From Pseudomonas indica NBRC 103045 (GTDB lineage: Bacteria > Pseudomonadota > Gammaproteobacteria > Pseudomonadales > Pseudomonadaceae): a stretch of DNA of 64,000 nt. Below the pieces are notes generated by a model. The model worked only from the letters and a program-made list of their open reading frames with translations. It made no database searches and was not told where the DNA came from. The DNA is taken from contig NZ_BDAC01000013.1 of the NCBI RefSeq assembly GCF_002091635.1, forward strand, positions 62,001 to 126,000, written 5' to 3'. The translations under genes were made by a program, and so were the position numbers. How positions within the stretch are numbered: the first letter of the stretch is position 1; each line of letters begins with the position of its first letter. This document shows, in pieces, positions 38,532-45,787 of the stretch.

Positions 38532-39080
38532 ATGAAACCAGCGGCGATCGATCTAGAGATCATTCCCGGAACAACCTACCGCGACACCGTGCGGCTGATG
38601 CAGCCGGCCTATGCCTACCGACCGATCACTGCCGCGGCTGGCGCGCCACTGCGTCTGACCGTGCCCGGCCATGGGTTGGACACGGCCTGGGCCGTCTGGG
38701 CGCGCGGCGTCGTCGGCATGCCTGACCTCAACAGAGAGCCGAGGCGGCAGGCCCCGCACCGCGCCACCGTGATCGACCCCGATACCCTGGAAATCAACGA
38801 CCTGTCCGCCACCGGGCTGGCACCGTCTGGTGGCGAGCTGGTCTACCTGCTGCCGGTCGATCTCACCGGTGCCGGCGTGGTGATGACGTTTGCGCGGGGC
38901 AGTGTGGTGGTGCTGACGCTCACGCTCGGCGATGGGCTGACGGAGGTGGGGCCAGGCTCGATTGAGCGCGCTCTGACCCCGGCGCAGTCCGCCCTGCTGC
39001 GTACCGGTGACACCTACGTCATGGACGTGCAGTTCGTGAATGGCGACGTCATCCGTTACTACCAGGGCCGCGCCCTATGA
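38532..39080 (+). CDS. Tail fibre-region protein, 182 aa
   Basis: Starts at ATG 38532 after CCGGAGC. Sequence KPAAIDLEIIPGTTYRDTVR and DLTGAGVVMTFARGSVVVLT with a final GDTYVMDVQFVNGDVIRYYQ is typical of small beta-rich proteins found between tail-tip and fibre genes of lambda-like phages. No enzymatic motif. ATGA overlap with the next gene. Confidence 0.6.
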   Translation: MKPAAIDLEIIPGTTYRDTVRLMQPAYAYRPITAAAGAPLRLTVPGHGLDTAWAVWARGVVGMPDLNREPRRQAPHRATVIDPDTLEINDLSATGLAPSGGELVYLLPVDLTGAGVVMTFARGSVVVLTLTLGDGLTEVGPGSIERALTPAQSALLRTGDTYVMDVQFVNGDVIRYYQGRAL

Positions 39081-39592
39081 CAGTCCAGACCGATCAGAAC
39101 TACCTGGCGGTGCTGGAGGTGCGTGACGTCGAGACCGCCGAGATAACACGCGAGTACTGCGTGGCGCTTGAGCAGCCGGTGGTCGAGCTGCTAACCCTCG
39201 GCGAACAGGGCCCGCCAGGGCCTGCCGGTGAGCCCGGCCCGGAGGGCGGCACCTCGTTGCAGCGGCTCGCGGGCGAGGTGCTCAGCGCCCTGCGCGTGGT
39301 GTACGAGCTGGACGGCGTGGTGCGCATCCTCGACTACCGGGATGCGGCGCATATCGACCTGTTGCTCGGCATCACCCTGACGGCTGCCGACCCGGGTATC
39401 CCCGTCAACGTCCAGCGCACTGGCGTCATCGAGGACAACAGCTGGACCTGGACGCCCGGGCCCGTGTGGCTCGGGACCAATGGCGACCTGACCCAAATTC
39501 CACCGGCTGACGGCTATGACGTGCTGCTCGGCGCAGCGATGTCGGCCACCCGCATCACTCTGGACCTACAACCCCCTATCCAACTGGAGTAG
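39077..39592 (+). CDS. Collagen-motif tail protein, 171 aa
   Basis: Contains a short collagen-like run GEQGPPGPAGEPGPEGG (residues 42-58), which in phages forms trimeric rods in tail fibres. The domain before resembles the previous protein's C-terminus, and the one after (LRVVYELDGVVRILDYRDAA) is compact beta/alpha. Likely a fibre adaptor or rod. Confidence 0.65.
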   Translation: MTVQTDQNYLAVLEVRDVETAEITREYCVALEQPVVELLTLGEQGPPGPAGEPGPEGGTSLQRLAGEVLSALRVVYELDGVVRILDYRDAAHIDLLLGITLTAADPGIPVNVQRTGVIEDNSWTWTPGPVWLGTNGDLTQIPPADGYDVLLGAAMSATRITLDLQPPIQLE

Positions 39593-39596
39593 CACC

Positions 39597-40115
39597 ATGG
39601 CTCAAGGTTTTTTGGCTCGCATCGCGGGCCGCACCCAGCAGATTCTGGCCACCGTCATCAGTGCCGGCGCCGCCAATGCCGGCGAGATCGTCGCCCTGGG
39701 CCCGGACGGTCGGCTGGATGACAGCGTGCTGCCGACAGGGGTCGGCGCCAACACCAACCAGGCCACCGCCAGCGAGCTGCTCGGTGCTGGCAAATACGTC
39801 CAGTTCCATGACGACGGCGGTGCGTTCTCTGTGCGGCTGGCCGACAACAGCAACGGTCGGGCCGCCGATGGGTTTGTCCTGGAGGAGGTCGCTCTGGGCC
39901 AGCCTGCCACCGTCTACCCGCTCGATGCGGTCAACGCCGCCCTCACCGGGCTGACCGTTGGCGGGCGCTACTGGCTCGGCACGGCCGGCGGGGTGATCGC
40001 TGTCCCGCTCGATGAGGCTGACGAGGCGAACGTGAACAAGATCAGCCAGTACCTGGGCGTGGCGAAATCTGCCACCGAACTGATCACCGAAGACGACGGC
40101 TACGTGGTGCTCTAA
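39597..40115 (+). CDS. Capsid/tail-fibre accessory protein with beta-solenoid-like repeats, 172 aa
   Basis: Begins AQGFLARIAGRTQQILATVI and contains EIVALGPDGRLDDSVLPTGV, the common leader of fibre-associated phage proteins, followed by a compact domain (VNAALTGLTVGGRYWLGTAG). ATG 39597 is 4 bases after the previous stop. Probably positions or decorates the side fibre encoded next. Confidence 0.6.
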   Translation: MAQGFLARIAGRTQQILATVISAGAANAGEIVALGPDGRLDDSVLPTGVGANTNQATASELLGAGKYVQFHDDGGAFSVRLADNSNGRAADGFVLEEVALGQPATVYPLDAVNAALTGLTVGGRYWLGTAGGVIAVPLDEADEANVNKISQYLGVAKSATELITEDDGYVVL

Positions 40116-40117
40116 AA

Positions 40118-41698
40118 ATGGCGCAACGCAAACCCGTGGTGTGGATCGGCGGCCGTCGCCGGCAGCTCCCAGCCGGCGACACACTCGCCGGCGCGGAGCC
40201 GCCTGTAGCGTCCGGCGACACCCAGCAGTATTACCGGGGTGACAAAACCTGGGCGAGCCTGGCCAGCGCTGTGCGCTCCGTGGTGCTGACGGGGCTCTCG
40301 ACGGCGACCAACGCGGCGATCACGGCGACGGATACGATCCTCCAGGCGCTGGGGAAGATCCAGGCGCAGCTCGACAACCGACAGCCGCTGGACGCCACGC
40401 TGACCGCCCTGGCTGCCCTCAACTCGTCCGCCAACCAGACGATCTACTCGACTGGCTCTGATGCCTACGCGCTCACCAGCCTGACCGTGTACGGTCGGCA
40501 ATTGATTGGTACCGCTGATGCGCCGGAGGCGCGAGCGGCGCTTGGGCTAGCCACCTCCGTCACCCGCGATGCCACCACGTCCGCGACCGACACGACCAGT
40601 GAGCGACTGTGGAGGACGAACGATCTGGTCAAACAGACGGGCCCCATGGATGAGACAGTTGGGAGCGTGCTGTTGCGTGGTGCGTTTGGGTGCGGCGCTC
40701 GCATTCCGACGACCTACAACAGCAGCAACCCGCTGTATATCACCGACTTCGCTGCCTATCGTCCGACCGGGGTATATCTTGCAACGGGCGATGGTGTGTC
40801 GCCGGCCAGCGCCAATGCACCGCCGGGGTCCGGCAATAACCAGCTCTTGGTTTCCGCTTGGTCCAGCGTTTCCGCCACCCAGTATTTCGTCATTGCGAAT
40901 TCCGCCAGCGCCGCGAACAAGCGCGCGTGGATTGGTAACTACTATGGCACCGGAAACTATGCCTGGGCGGAGTTGTGGCACAACGGGAACCTGGTGGTTG
41001 GGACAAGCGGAAACGCCGTAGGCAAGTTGAATACGGCGAACACTTGGAGTGCGGCACAGACATTCACCACCATCACAGCCAGTGCTGGTTCTGTAATCGG
41101 AAACAACCAGATCGGCGCCAATGCGCTTGAGCTGGGTATCAACGCCAGTGGCGATAGAGCGTCGTTCGTCGATTTACATGCCGATGATACCAACACCGAC
41201 TACTCCGGCAGATTGCTACGCAACGCTGGCGTGAACGGTACGCTGGACCTGTTGAACGTAGGAACTGGTGCGACCAGGTTGAATAGTGCAGGCGGCCCAG
41301 TACAGCTCCTGCACCAGGGGAATACCCGGCTCGCTACTACCGCCGCTGGTGTGGACATAACCGGCATCGTCAATTCCTACGGACTGTCGCCGCTGGTTAC
41401 GGTCAGCGCCACCAGCAAAACGTTTGCGCTGGCTGACGCCGGCACGTATCAGCGATTCACCGCTGGGTCGAATGCCACCTGCACGGTTCCGACCAACGCC
41501 AGCGTGGCGTATCCGATTGGCTCGGAAATCCACATCCGACGGGCAGCCAATGCGAACCTGACCATCGTTGCCGCATCCGGGGTGACGATCAACGCGCCAT
41601 CTGGCGGAACCCTGGTGCTGACCAACAACATGACATGCACGTTAAAAAAGATCGGCACTGATACATGGGACCTGATCGGTCAAACGGTGCCGGCATGA
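40118..41698 (+). CDS. Side tail fibre protein, 526 aa
   Basis: Classical fibre pattern: DTQQYYRGDKTWASLASAVR attachment region, LDATLTALAALNSSANQTIY repeat typical of gpH-like fibres, a long Ser/Thr/Asn/Ala-rich shaft, and a C-terminal part (GSEIHIRRAANANLTIVAAS) like beta-helical tips. It decides host range together with the small protein that overlaps its end by ATGA. No chaperone signature of the Tfa type seen downstream. Confidence 0.8.
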   Translation: MAQRKPVVWIGGRRRQLPAGDTLAGAEPPVASGDTQQYYRGDKTWASLASAVRSVVLTGLSTATNAAITATDTILQALGKIQAQLDNRQPLDATLTALAALNSSANQTIYSTGSDAYALTSLTVYGRQLIGTADAPEARAALGLATSVTRDATTSATDTTSERLWRTNDLVKQTGPMDETVGSVLLRGAFGCGARIPTTYNSSNPLYITDFAAYRPTGVYLATGDGVSPASANAPPGSGNNQLLVSAWSSVSATQYFVIANSASAANKRAWIGNYYGTGNYAWAELWHNGNLVVGTSGNAVGKLNTANTWSAAQTFTTITASAGSVIGNNQIGANALELGINASGDRASFVDLHADDTNTDYSGRLLRNAGVNGTLDLLNVGTGATRLNSAGGPVQLLHQGNTRLATTAAGVDITGIVNSYGLSPLVTVSATSKTFALADAGTYQRFTAGSNATCTVPTNASVAYPIGSEIHIRRAANANLTIVAASGVTINAPSGGTLVLTNNMTCTLKKIGTDTWDLIGQTVPA

Positions 41699-42141
41699 TT
41701 CCAGGCATCGTTGCGGGGTATCCCTCGCGCCAGGGCGGAGTAATCACGATCGCCAGCACGCCGCCGAGCTACGGGGCATGGGGCTACAACATCGAGATCG
41801 ACTACGGCGCGACTGGTACGCTCAACCCGGTGGGGATGACGGTATACCCTGGCGGCGCTCCAAATCCTGGTGGGCTCGGCGAGATGATGGCGCTGGCCTA
41901 CACGCAGCCGGGTAACTCCGCACCGGACTCGTTCTATCTCGTGGTACGCGGTAGCACAACCAACTGGCCTACGGTCAACTCGCTGCCGTTCGCGTCCCTG
42001 AAAATCAACGGCCTGACTATCCCTAAATCGCAATTGAGGCATGGTGGTACGTACGGGGCCAACGTCGGCCAGGTGTACTACTGCGAGCCTGCCATCGCCA
42101 ACCCATTCGTGGTTGGTAGCAATACCGTCCTGTTCCAGTAG
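41695..42141 (+). CDS. Receptor-binding-like tip protein, 148 aa
   Basis: ATGA overlap with the fibre gene. A single Gly/Tyr/Pro-rich beta domain (PPSYGAWGYNIEIDYGATGT, TVYPGGAPNPGGLGEMMALA, WPTVNSLPFASLKINGLTIP) related to the C-terminal domain of 37774-38475. It may be the exchangeable tip of the side fibre. No signal or membrane segment. Confidence 0.65.
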   Translation: MIPGIVAGYPSRQGGVITIASTPPSYGAWGYNIEIDYGATGTLNPVGMTVYPGGAPNPGGLGEMMALAYTQPGNSAPDSFYLVVRGSTTNWPTVNSLPFASLKINGLTIPKSQLRHGGTYGANVGQVYYCEPAIANPFVVGSNTVLFQ

Positions 42142-42153
42142 TTCTCGCTCACC

Positions 42154-42174
42154 ACCCGCTTCGGCGGGTTTTTC
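42154..42174 (+). terminator. Terminator upstream of the lysis genes
   Basis: ACCCGC-TTCG-GCGGGT stem-loop (42154-42169) followed by TTTT. The endolysin ribosome site (TCTGGAG) follows immediately. Confidence 0.8.
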
Positions 42175-42189
42175 GTTTCTGGAGACCCT

Positions 42190-42696
42190 ATGACCCTCAC
42201 TGAAATCCGTGAGCGGGCGATTGCGCCTGCTCTCGCGCTGTTGCCTGCTCGCATGTCCGGCCCGCTGGCCGATCTGATGTTGCTGGCGATCACTCGGCAG
42301 GAAGACCCCGACCAGCGCCGCCGGCAATGGCCCACTGGCCCCGCGCGTGGCCTGTGGCAGTTCGAGCGTGGCGGTGGCGTGGCCGGCGTGCTGATTCACA
42401 CTGCCAGCCGTCAGCATGCGTTGGCTGTCTGCGCCGCTCGCGGCGTCCAGCCCGATGCAGGGGCGGTCCATACGGCGATGGAGCACGACGACATCCTGGC
42501 CGCCGCGTTCGCCCGGCTGCTGCTCTGGACCGATCCGGGTCCGCTGCCACCGGCCGGCGAGGTGAGTCGTGCCTGGGAGCTGTACCTCCGCACGTGGCGC
42601 CCCGGTGCCTATTCAAACGGTGCGCCTGAGCAGCGTTCGGCGCTGCGGCGGAAATGGTCCATCAACTACGCCATGGCCATGGAGGCAATCAAATGA
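42190..42696 (+). CDS. Putative endolysin (lysozyme-like), 168 aa
   Basis: Contains PARGLWQFERGGGVAGVLIH, comparable to the GLMQ-type signature of lysozyme-fold muramidases, a preceding acidic LLAITRQEDPDQRR with a candidate catalytic Glu (ITRQE), and a helical end (ELYLRTWRPGAYSNG). No signal peptide. Directly upstream of Rz/Rz1, the normal position of an endolysin gene. The catalytic assignment is inference. Confidence 0.65.
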   Translation: MTLTEIRERAIAPALALLPARMSGPLADLMLLAITRQEDPDQRRRQWPTGPARGLWQFERGGGVAGVLIHTASRQHALAVCAARGVQPDAGAVHTAMEHDDILAAAFARLLLWTDPGPLPPAGEVSRAWELYLRTWRPGAYSNGAPEQRSALRRKWSINYAMAMEAIK

Positions 42697-43178
42697 CCTG
42701 GCTCGCCCTGGCGCCCTCGTCGGCGCGTCTGGTGGCATTGCTGATCGGCGGAGCCCTCCTGATGGGTATCGGAGCTGGTCTGGTGTGGTGGGGGCTCTCA
42801 CCCCGTATCGATCGGCAGGCCGATCGCGCGGCTAATGCCGAGCAGCAGCTGTCGGCCGCCCAACAGATGATCGACCTGCAGGGCAACGTCCTGGCCGAGC
42901 AGCAACGCCAGCTCGGCGCCATTACGGAGATCGAGCGCGATATGCGCCGCCTTGGCCAAACCATCACCCGCACCGCGGCCGAGCAGTCCGCAGCCATCGA
43001 GGAGTTGAGAGCGAATGACCAGATTGTTGCTGAGTGGCTGCGTGGCGCTGTGCCTCCTGCTCTCGGGCGGCTGTACGCGCGCCCCGAAACCACCGACCCA
43101 GCCGCCTACCACGGCCCGAGCGGAATGCGCCCTGACCCCGTGCCGCCTGCCGGGTCGCCCGGTACCGATCAGCAATGA
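42693..43178 (+). CDS. i-spanin (Rz-like), 161 aa
   Basis: Type II membrane protein: N-terminal anchor VALLIGGALLMGIGAGLVWW (residues 12-32), then a periplasmic coiled coil rich in Gln/Ala (LSAAQQMIDLQGNVLAEQQR) and a Pro-rich tail. This is the inner-membrane half of the spanin complex that fuses inner and outer membranes at lysis. The Rz1 gene lies inside it in another frame, the hallmark of this lysis cassette. Confidence 0.9.
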   Translation: MTWLALAPSSARLVALLIGGALLMGIGAGLVWWGLSPRIDRQADRAANAEQQLSAAQQMIDLQGNVLAEQQRQLGAITEIERDMRRLGQTITRTAAEQSAAIEELRANDQIVAEWLRGAVPPALGRLYARPETTDPAAYHGPSGMRPDPVPPAGSPGTDQQ

Positions 43179-43281
43179 CGACTTCCGCCGCGCGCTCGAT
43201 GCCGCCGACTCGGCACTGCTGATGTGTGCAACCCAGGTTCTGGACTGCATTCGCCGGCAGGAGGTGCAGAGAGTCCAGTAA
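43015..43281 (+). CDS. o-spanin lipoprotein (Rz1-like), 88 aa, embedded
   Basis: Starts inside the Rz gene in a different frame. Signal peptide TRLLLSGCVALCLLLSGGC with lipobox Cys20, followed by a Pro-rich stretch (APKPPTQPPTTARAEC) typical of Rz1 and a short helical C-terminal extension with three Cys. Acts as the outer-membrane half of the spanin. About 60% of the gene overlaps Rz. Confidence 0.9.
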   Translation: MTRLLLSGCVALCLLLSGGCTRAPKPPTQPPTTARAECALTPCRLPGRPVPISNDDFRRALDAADSALLMCATQVLDCIRRQEVQRVQ

Positions 43282-43399
43282 GAAGGAGCGACCGGCTCAA
43301 GTGTTCCAGCACCCAAGCCGGCCGCCGAACCCGCAGACCGTCCCTGCAAGTCCAGCCAAGGCTCCCGCCTCGTGCACGAAGCGCGGCGGAGCCTAGCAC

Positions 43400-43415
43400 C
43401 TGTTTATCTATACAG
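43400..43415 (+). promoter_or_regulatory. LexA (SOS) box
   Basis: CTGTTTATCTATACAG, a perfect CTG-N10-CAG with the A/T-rich centre of gamma-proteobacterial SOS boxes. It ends 14 bases before the methyltransferase ATG, so LexA bound here would block the promoter or early elongation. Predicted result: expression on DNA damage, in step with prophage induction. Confidence 0.85.
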
Positions 43416-43429
43416 TAAAGGCTTGCAAC

Positions 43430-44224
43430 ATGACCAACCCCATCATCCCTTGGATGGGCGGCAAGCGCCGCCTGGCCGACCGCCTTATTCCCCTGTTCCC
43501 TCCCCATGAGTGCTACGTCGAGGTTTTTGCCGGTGGCGCTGCACTCTTCTTCCTTCGTCCGGTACCTGCTCCTGTCGAGGTGCTGAACGACATCAATGGC
43601 GATCTGGTATGTCTCTACCGAGTGGTGAAAAACCACTTGGAGGAGTTCGTTCGTCAGTTCAAATGGGCGCTTTCCAGCCGGCAGATATTTGAGTGGCAGA
43701 AGATGACTAGGCCGGAAACGCTGACGGACATCCAGCGCGCCGCCAGGTTCTTCTACCTGCAACACCATGCGTTTGGTGGCAAGGTGTCTGGGCAGACATT
43801 CGGGACTGCTACCACTGGCCCGGCCATCAACCTGTTACGCATCGAGGAAAACCTTTCCGCCGCGTGGCAGCGCCTGGCTGGCACATACGTCGAGAATCTG
43901 GAGTGGCTTGAGTGCGCCGAGCGGTACGACCGGCCGCACACCTTTCACTATATGGACCCGCCCTATTGGAACACCGAAGGCTACGGCGTGGCCTTTCCCT
44001 TCGACGAGTATGTCCGGATGGCTGACTTCATGCGCAGGTGCAAAGGGAAGGTCATGGTCAGCATCAATGACCACCCTGACATTCGGGAGGTATTCACCGG
44101 TTTCCAGACGGAACGGTTGGATATCCGGTACAGCAATACCAACCAGCGGCAGGGCAGTGCCGAGGTGACGGGCGAGTTGGTGATCATGAACTGGGAAATG
44201 GAGGCATTGGGCGGGCTGTTTTGA
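43430..44224 (+). CDS. DNA adenine-N6 methyltransferase, SOS-controlled
   Basis: 264-residue D12-class enzyme. SAM-binding IPWMGGKRRLADRL (residues 6-19), VEVFAGGAALFF (30-41), catalytic DPPYW (176-180) and a C-terminal SNTNQRQGSAEVTGELVI. It differs strongly from the enzyme at 603-1457, so the two probably have different targets or arose separately. It stands alone after the spanins with only a weak ribosome site (AAAGG) and a LexA box in front. No restriction partner. Probable purpose: modify phage DNA during induction to evade host restriction. Confidence 0.9.
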   Translation: MTNPIIPWMGGKRRLADRLIPLFPPHECYVEVFAGGAALFFLRPVPAPVEVLNDINGDLVCLYRVVKNHLEEFVRQFKWALSSRQIFEWQKMTRPETLTDIQRAARFFYLQHHAFGGKVSGQTFGTATTGPAINLLRIEENLSAAWQRLAGTYVENLEWLECAERYDRPHTFHYMDPPYWNTEGYGVAFPFDEYVRMADFMRRCKGKVMVSINDHPDIREVFTGFQTERLDIRYSNTNQRQGSAEVTGELVIMNWEMEALGGLF

Positions 44225-44289
44225 CTCCTGCCGTTCCAAGCCTCCGGGTGGATGAGAGGCTGCAGGCCGGCAGCCATCATTCGTCAGGA

Positions 44290-44364
44290 TTACATCCTGC
44301 TTATCATTTGCAGCAGCCTGACGATCTCTATGCAGAGAGTCAGGAAAAGCTCAAATAGCTTCAT
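44290..44364 (-). CDS. 24-residue hydrophobic peptide, possible type I toxin
   Basis: ATG 44364-44362 preceded by a strong GGAGGAT; 24 codons to TAA 44292-44290. The peptide has one charged start (MKLFELFL) followed by a membrane-length stretch (TLCIEIVRLLQMISRM) with Glu and Arg placed as in TisB/ZorO-type peptides. A CAGGCG / CGCCTG hairpin lies just before the ribosome site and could control translation. Convergent to the methyltransferase gene. Toxin function is inference. Confidence 0.45.
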   Translation of the reverse strand: MKLFELFLTLCIEIVRLLQMISRM

Positions 44365-44525
44365 TTCCTATCCTCCAGGCGGGCTTCGCCTGTGTGATTG
44401 GGTTGCCAGAAAGGTCGGCCCATCCACAAGAGGTGTGCTACAGTCGCATTGAAGCCTGCGGTAGTTGCACTACTCCGTGAAGTCAGTGATGGCGTCTGGT
44501 TTCGTCACATGCACCGCTAGCATCA

Positions 44526-44557
44526 GGGCAGAGAGGCGCACCCTCTCTGCCCTTTTT
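44526..44557 (+). terminator. Strong rho-independent terminator
   Basis: 11-bp stem GGGCAGAGAGG (44526-44536) / CCTCTCTGCCC (44542-44552) and five T. It would end plus-strand transcripts coming from the methyltransferase gene, which are then antisense to the peptide gene at 44290-44364, or a small RNA starting in 44365-44525. No clear promoter was found there. The next 280 bases hold no gene; they contain two inverted repeats (GAACACTA/TAGTGTTC at 44672-44688; GTCTCAG/CTGAGAC at 44768-44789). Confidence 0.85.
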
Positions 44558-44835
44558 GTTGCGGCGGCCTTTCTTCCCCCGCCTCCTGTTCAATGATAGT
44601 TCGTTCTAGAGAAGCGCAAGGGTAATCAGAGCCGTTCTGGTGTGGGCTAATCTTAGGCAAAGAAAACCCCTGAACACTAATAGTGTTCTCTTTAGCGTGG
44701 CTGTTTCATGGGATGGTAAGTGTCCTATTTAGTTAGCGTCAAGTATTAGTTTCTGGTGGGGCGTGGTGTCTCAGAAAAACCACTGAGACGTCACTGGGAG
44801 ACCACTGGATGCGATGCTTGTGGGTGTTTTGGCCT

Positions 44836-45078
44836 TTTGTGCTTACGTACTTTTGTACTTTTTTAGTTCGCAGATTTTTTCGTTAAAAATCTTTGTTTGT
44901 TTTCCTTTCTGTTGTCTGCTTGTTTTCTTTTTGTTGTTCGTTTGTTTTCTTTTCTGTTGTCGGTTTGTTGTCTGCTGTTTTTCGGTTGTTTTTTCTTCGA
45001 TTTTTTTCGTTGTTATCTGTATTGTTTTTTTGGCTATATTTTTACGCGCTTTTTTTCATTCGTTTTGCGTCTTCAAAT
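44836..45078. other. T-rich, A-poor tract of about 240 bases
   Basis: Plus strand is dominated by T with G and C and almost no A (runs such as TTTGTTTTC, CTTTTTGTTGTTCG, GTTTTTTTGG), far from the 60-65% GC around it. Because stop codons need A, all plus frames stay open by composition alone; the resulting Phe/Cys/Val-rich 88-residue frame lacks a good ribosome site. On the minus strand it reads as an A-rich RNA with AACAA-type motifs. Function unknown. Confidence 0.75.
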
Positions 45079-45186
45079 AAACGCGCGCGTGGGAGAGGCA
45101 TGCAACGCCCGGCGCTGGTGTCGATCGCCCTGGAATGGGGTATGCGTCGCGAGCTGATGAGCAGGTCGTTCACAACTCGGATAGAT

Positions 45187-45201
45187 CACCTCCAGGAGGT
45201 G
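45187..45201 (+). promoter_or_regulatory. GGA hairpin in the leader of the CsrA-like gene
   Basis: CACCTCC-A-GGAGGTG is a perfect 7-bp inverted repeat containing AGGAGG, 58 bases before the CsrA-like start. With AGGGAGGA at the ribosome site (45247-45254) and further GGA sites between, it forms the spaced GGA array CsrA proteins bind. It may be an autoregulatory leader. Confidence 0.5.
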
Positions 45202-45258
45202 AGTAGACTCGGCCGAGGGGTTGCTAGACTGCGCCTGGGCCACTCAGGGAGGAACCTC

Positions 45259-45465
45259 ATGCCCCTCATCCTCGAGCGCCGGGACGGAACCGGCCTAACT
45301 CTCAAATTAGATCCCAAAGCCGACCCGGACGAAGCTCTCCGGCAACTCGCCCGGGGTGGTATCCACGTCAGGGTCTACTCCAAATACGGCGAGCGAATGC
45401 GTGTCGTCGTTGATGCGCCACAGGCCATTTCCATTCTGAGAGACGAGCTGGTCGACCGCGAGTAG
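45259..45465 (+). CDS. CsrA/RsmA-like RNA-binding protein with inserted segment
   Basis: 68 residues aligning end to end with CsrA (61 residues): PLILERRDGTGLTLKL corresponds to the first strand LILTRRxGExL, HVRVYSKYGERMRVVVDAPQ to the middle strands, and ISILRDELVDRE to the fifth strand and helix. Arg7, Arg8 and Arg61 match the RNA-contact residues R6/R7 and R44 of CsrA. About 14 residues (PKADPDEALRQLAR) are inserted between strands 1 and 2. ATG 45259 follows AGGGAGGA; a longer in-frame start at 45100 behind GGGAG is possible. It could bind GGA motifs in phage or host mRNAs. Confidence 0.75.
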   Translation: MPLILERRDGTGLTLKLDPKADPDEALRQLARGGIHVRVYSKYGERMRVVVDAPQAISILRDELVDRE

Positions 45466-45526
45466 CGGAAGCCACGTATTTCGCGCGTACAATCGCCCCC
45501 GATCATCTGATATGGGGGTAGTTGTC

Positions 45527-45787
45527 GTGTTGATCATTCGTCTGAAGGCGCGTTGGAGCCTCCACCTGGAGCGAAAGCTGGGCGAGGCCGGCAAGGCCGG
45601 CATCTGGGAGTTCCATCGTTCGGAAAGCTCCTACACCACCGATGGCCGCACCACGTTTCGGAATGCTGCGCTTCGGCCAGCCGAGCCGAAAGAGGGGCAG
45701 ACGGTCGAGGTGTTCATCTGCTCCGACTCGCGAGAGCCGGAGGAACAGTGGCGGGCTGTGGGTGAGGGTGTAGCGCGTTACGAATGA
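45527..45787 (+). CDS. Hypothetical phage protein, about 86 aa
   Basis: Basic-aromatic N-terminus (LIIRLKARWSLHLERKLGEA) and a beta-rich remainder (GIWEFHRSESSYTTDGRTTF, VEVFICSDSREPEEQW). GTG 45527 is preferred because GGGGG lies 8 bases upstream; ATG 45512 lacks a ribosome site. A TACAAT (45488-45493) could be a -10 box, though no good -35 was found. Unrecognised family. Stop overlaps the next ATG (ATGA). Confidence 0.55.
   Translation: MLIIRLKARWSLHLERKLGEAGKAGIWEFHRSESSYTTDGRTTFRNAALRPAEPKEGQTVEVFICSDSREPEEQWRAVGEGVARYE

Noticed and set aside
44252-44452. 66-codon plus-strand frame antisense to the 24-residue peptide
   Set aside because: No ribosome site and no sensible domain; the minus-strand peptide frame has a much stronger start signal.
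44814-45080. 88-residue Phe/Cys/Val-rich frame on the plus strand
   Set aside because: The frame is open because the tract has almost no A, so stop codons are rare by composition; the start lacks a good ribosome site. Recorded as a compositional feature instead.
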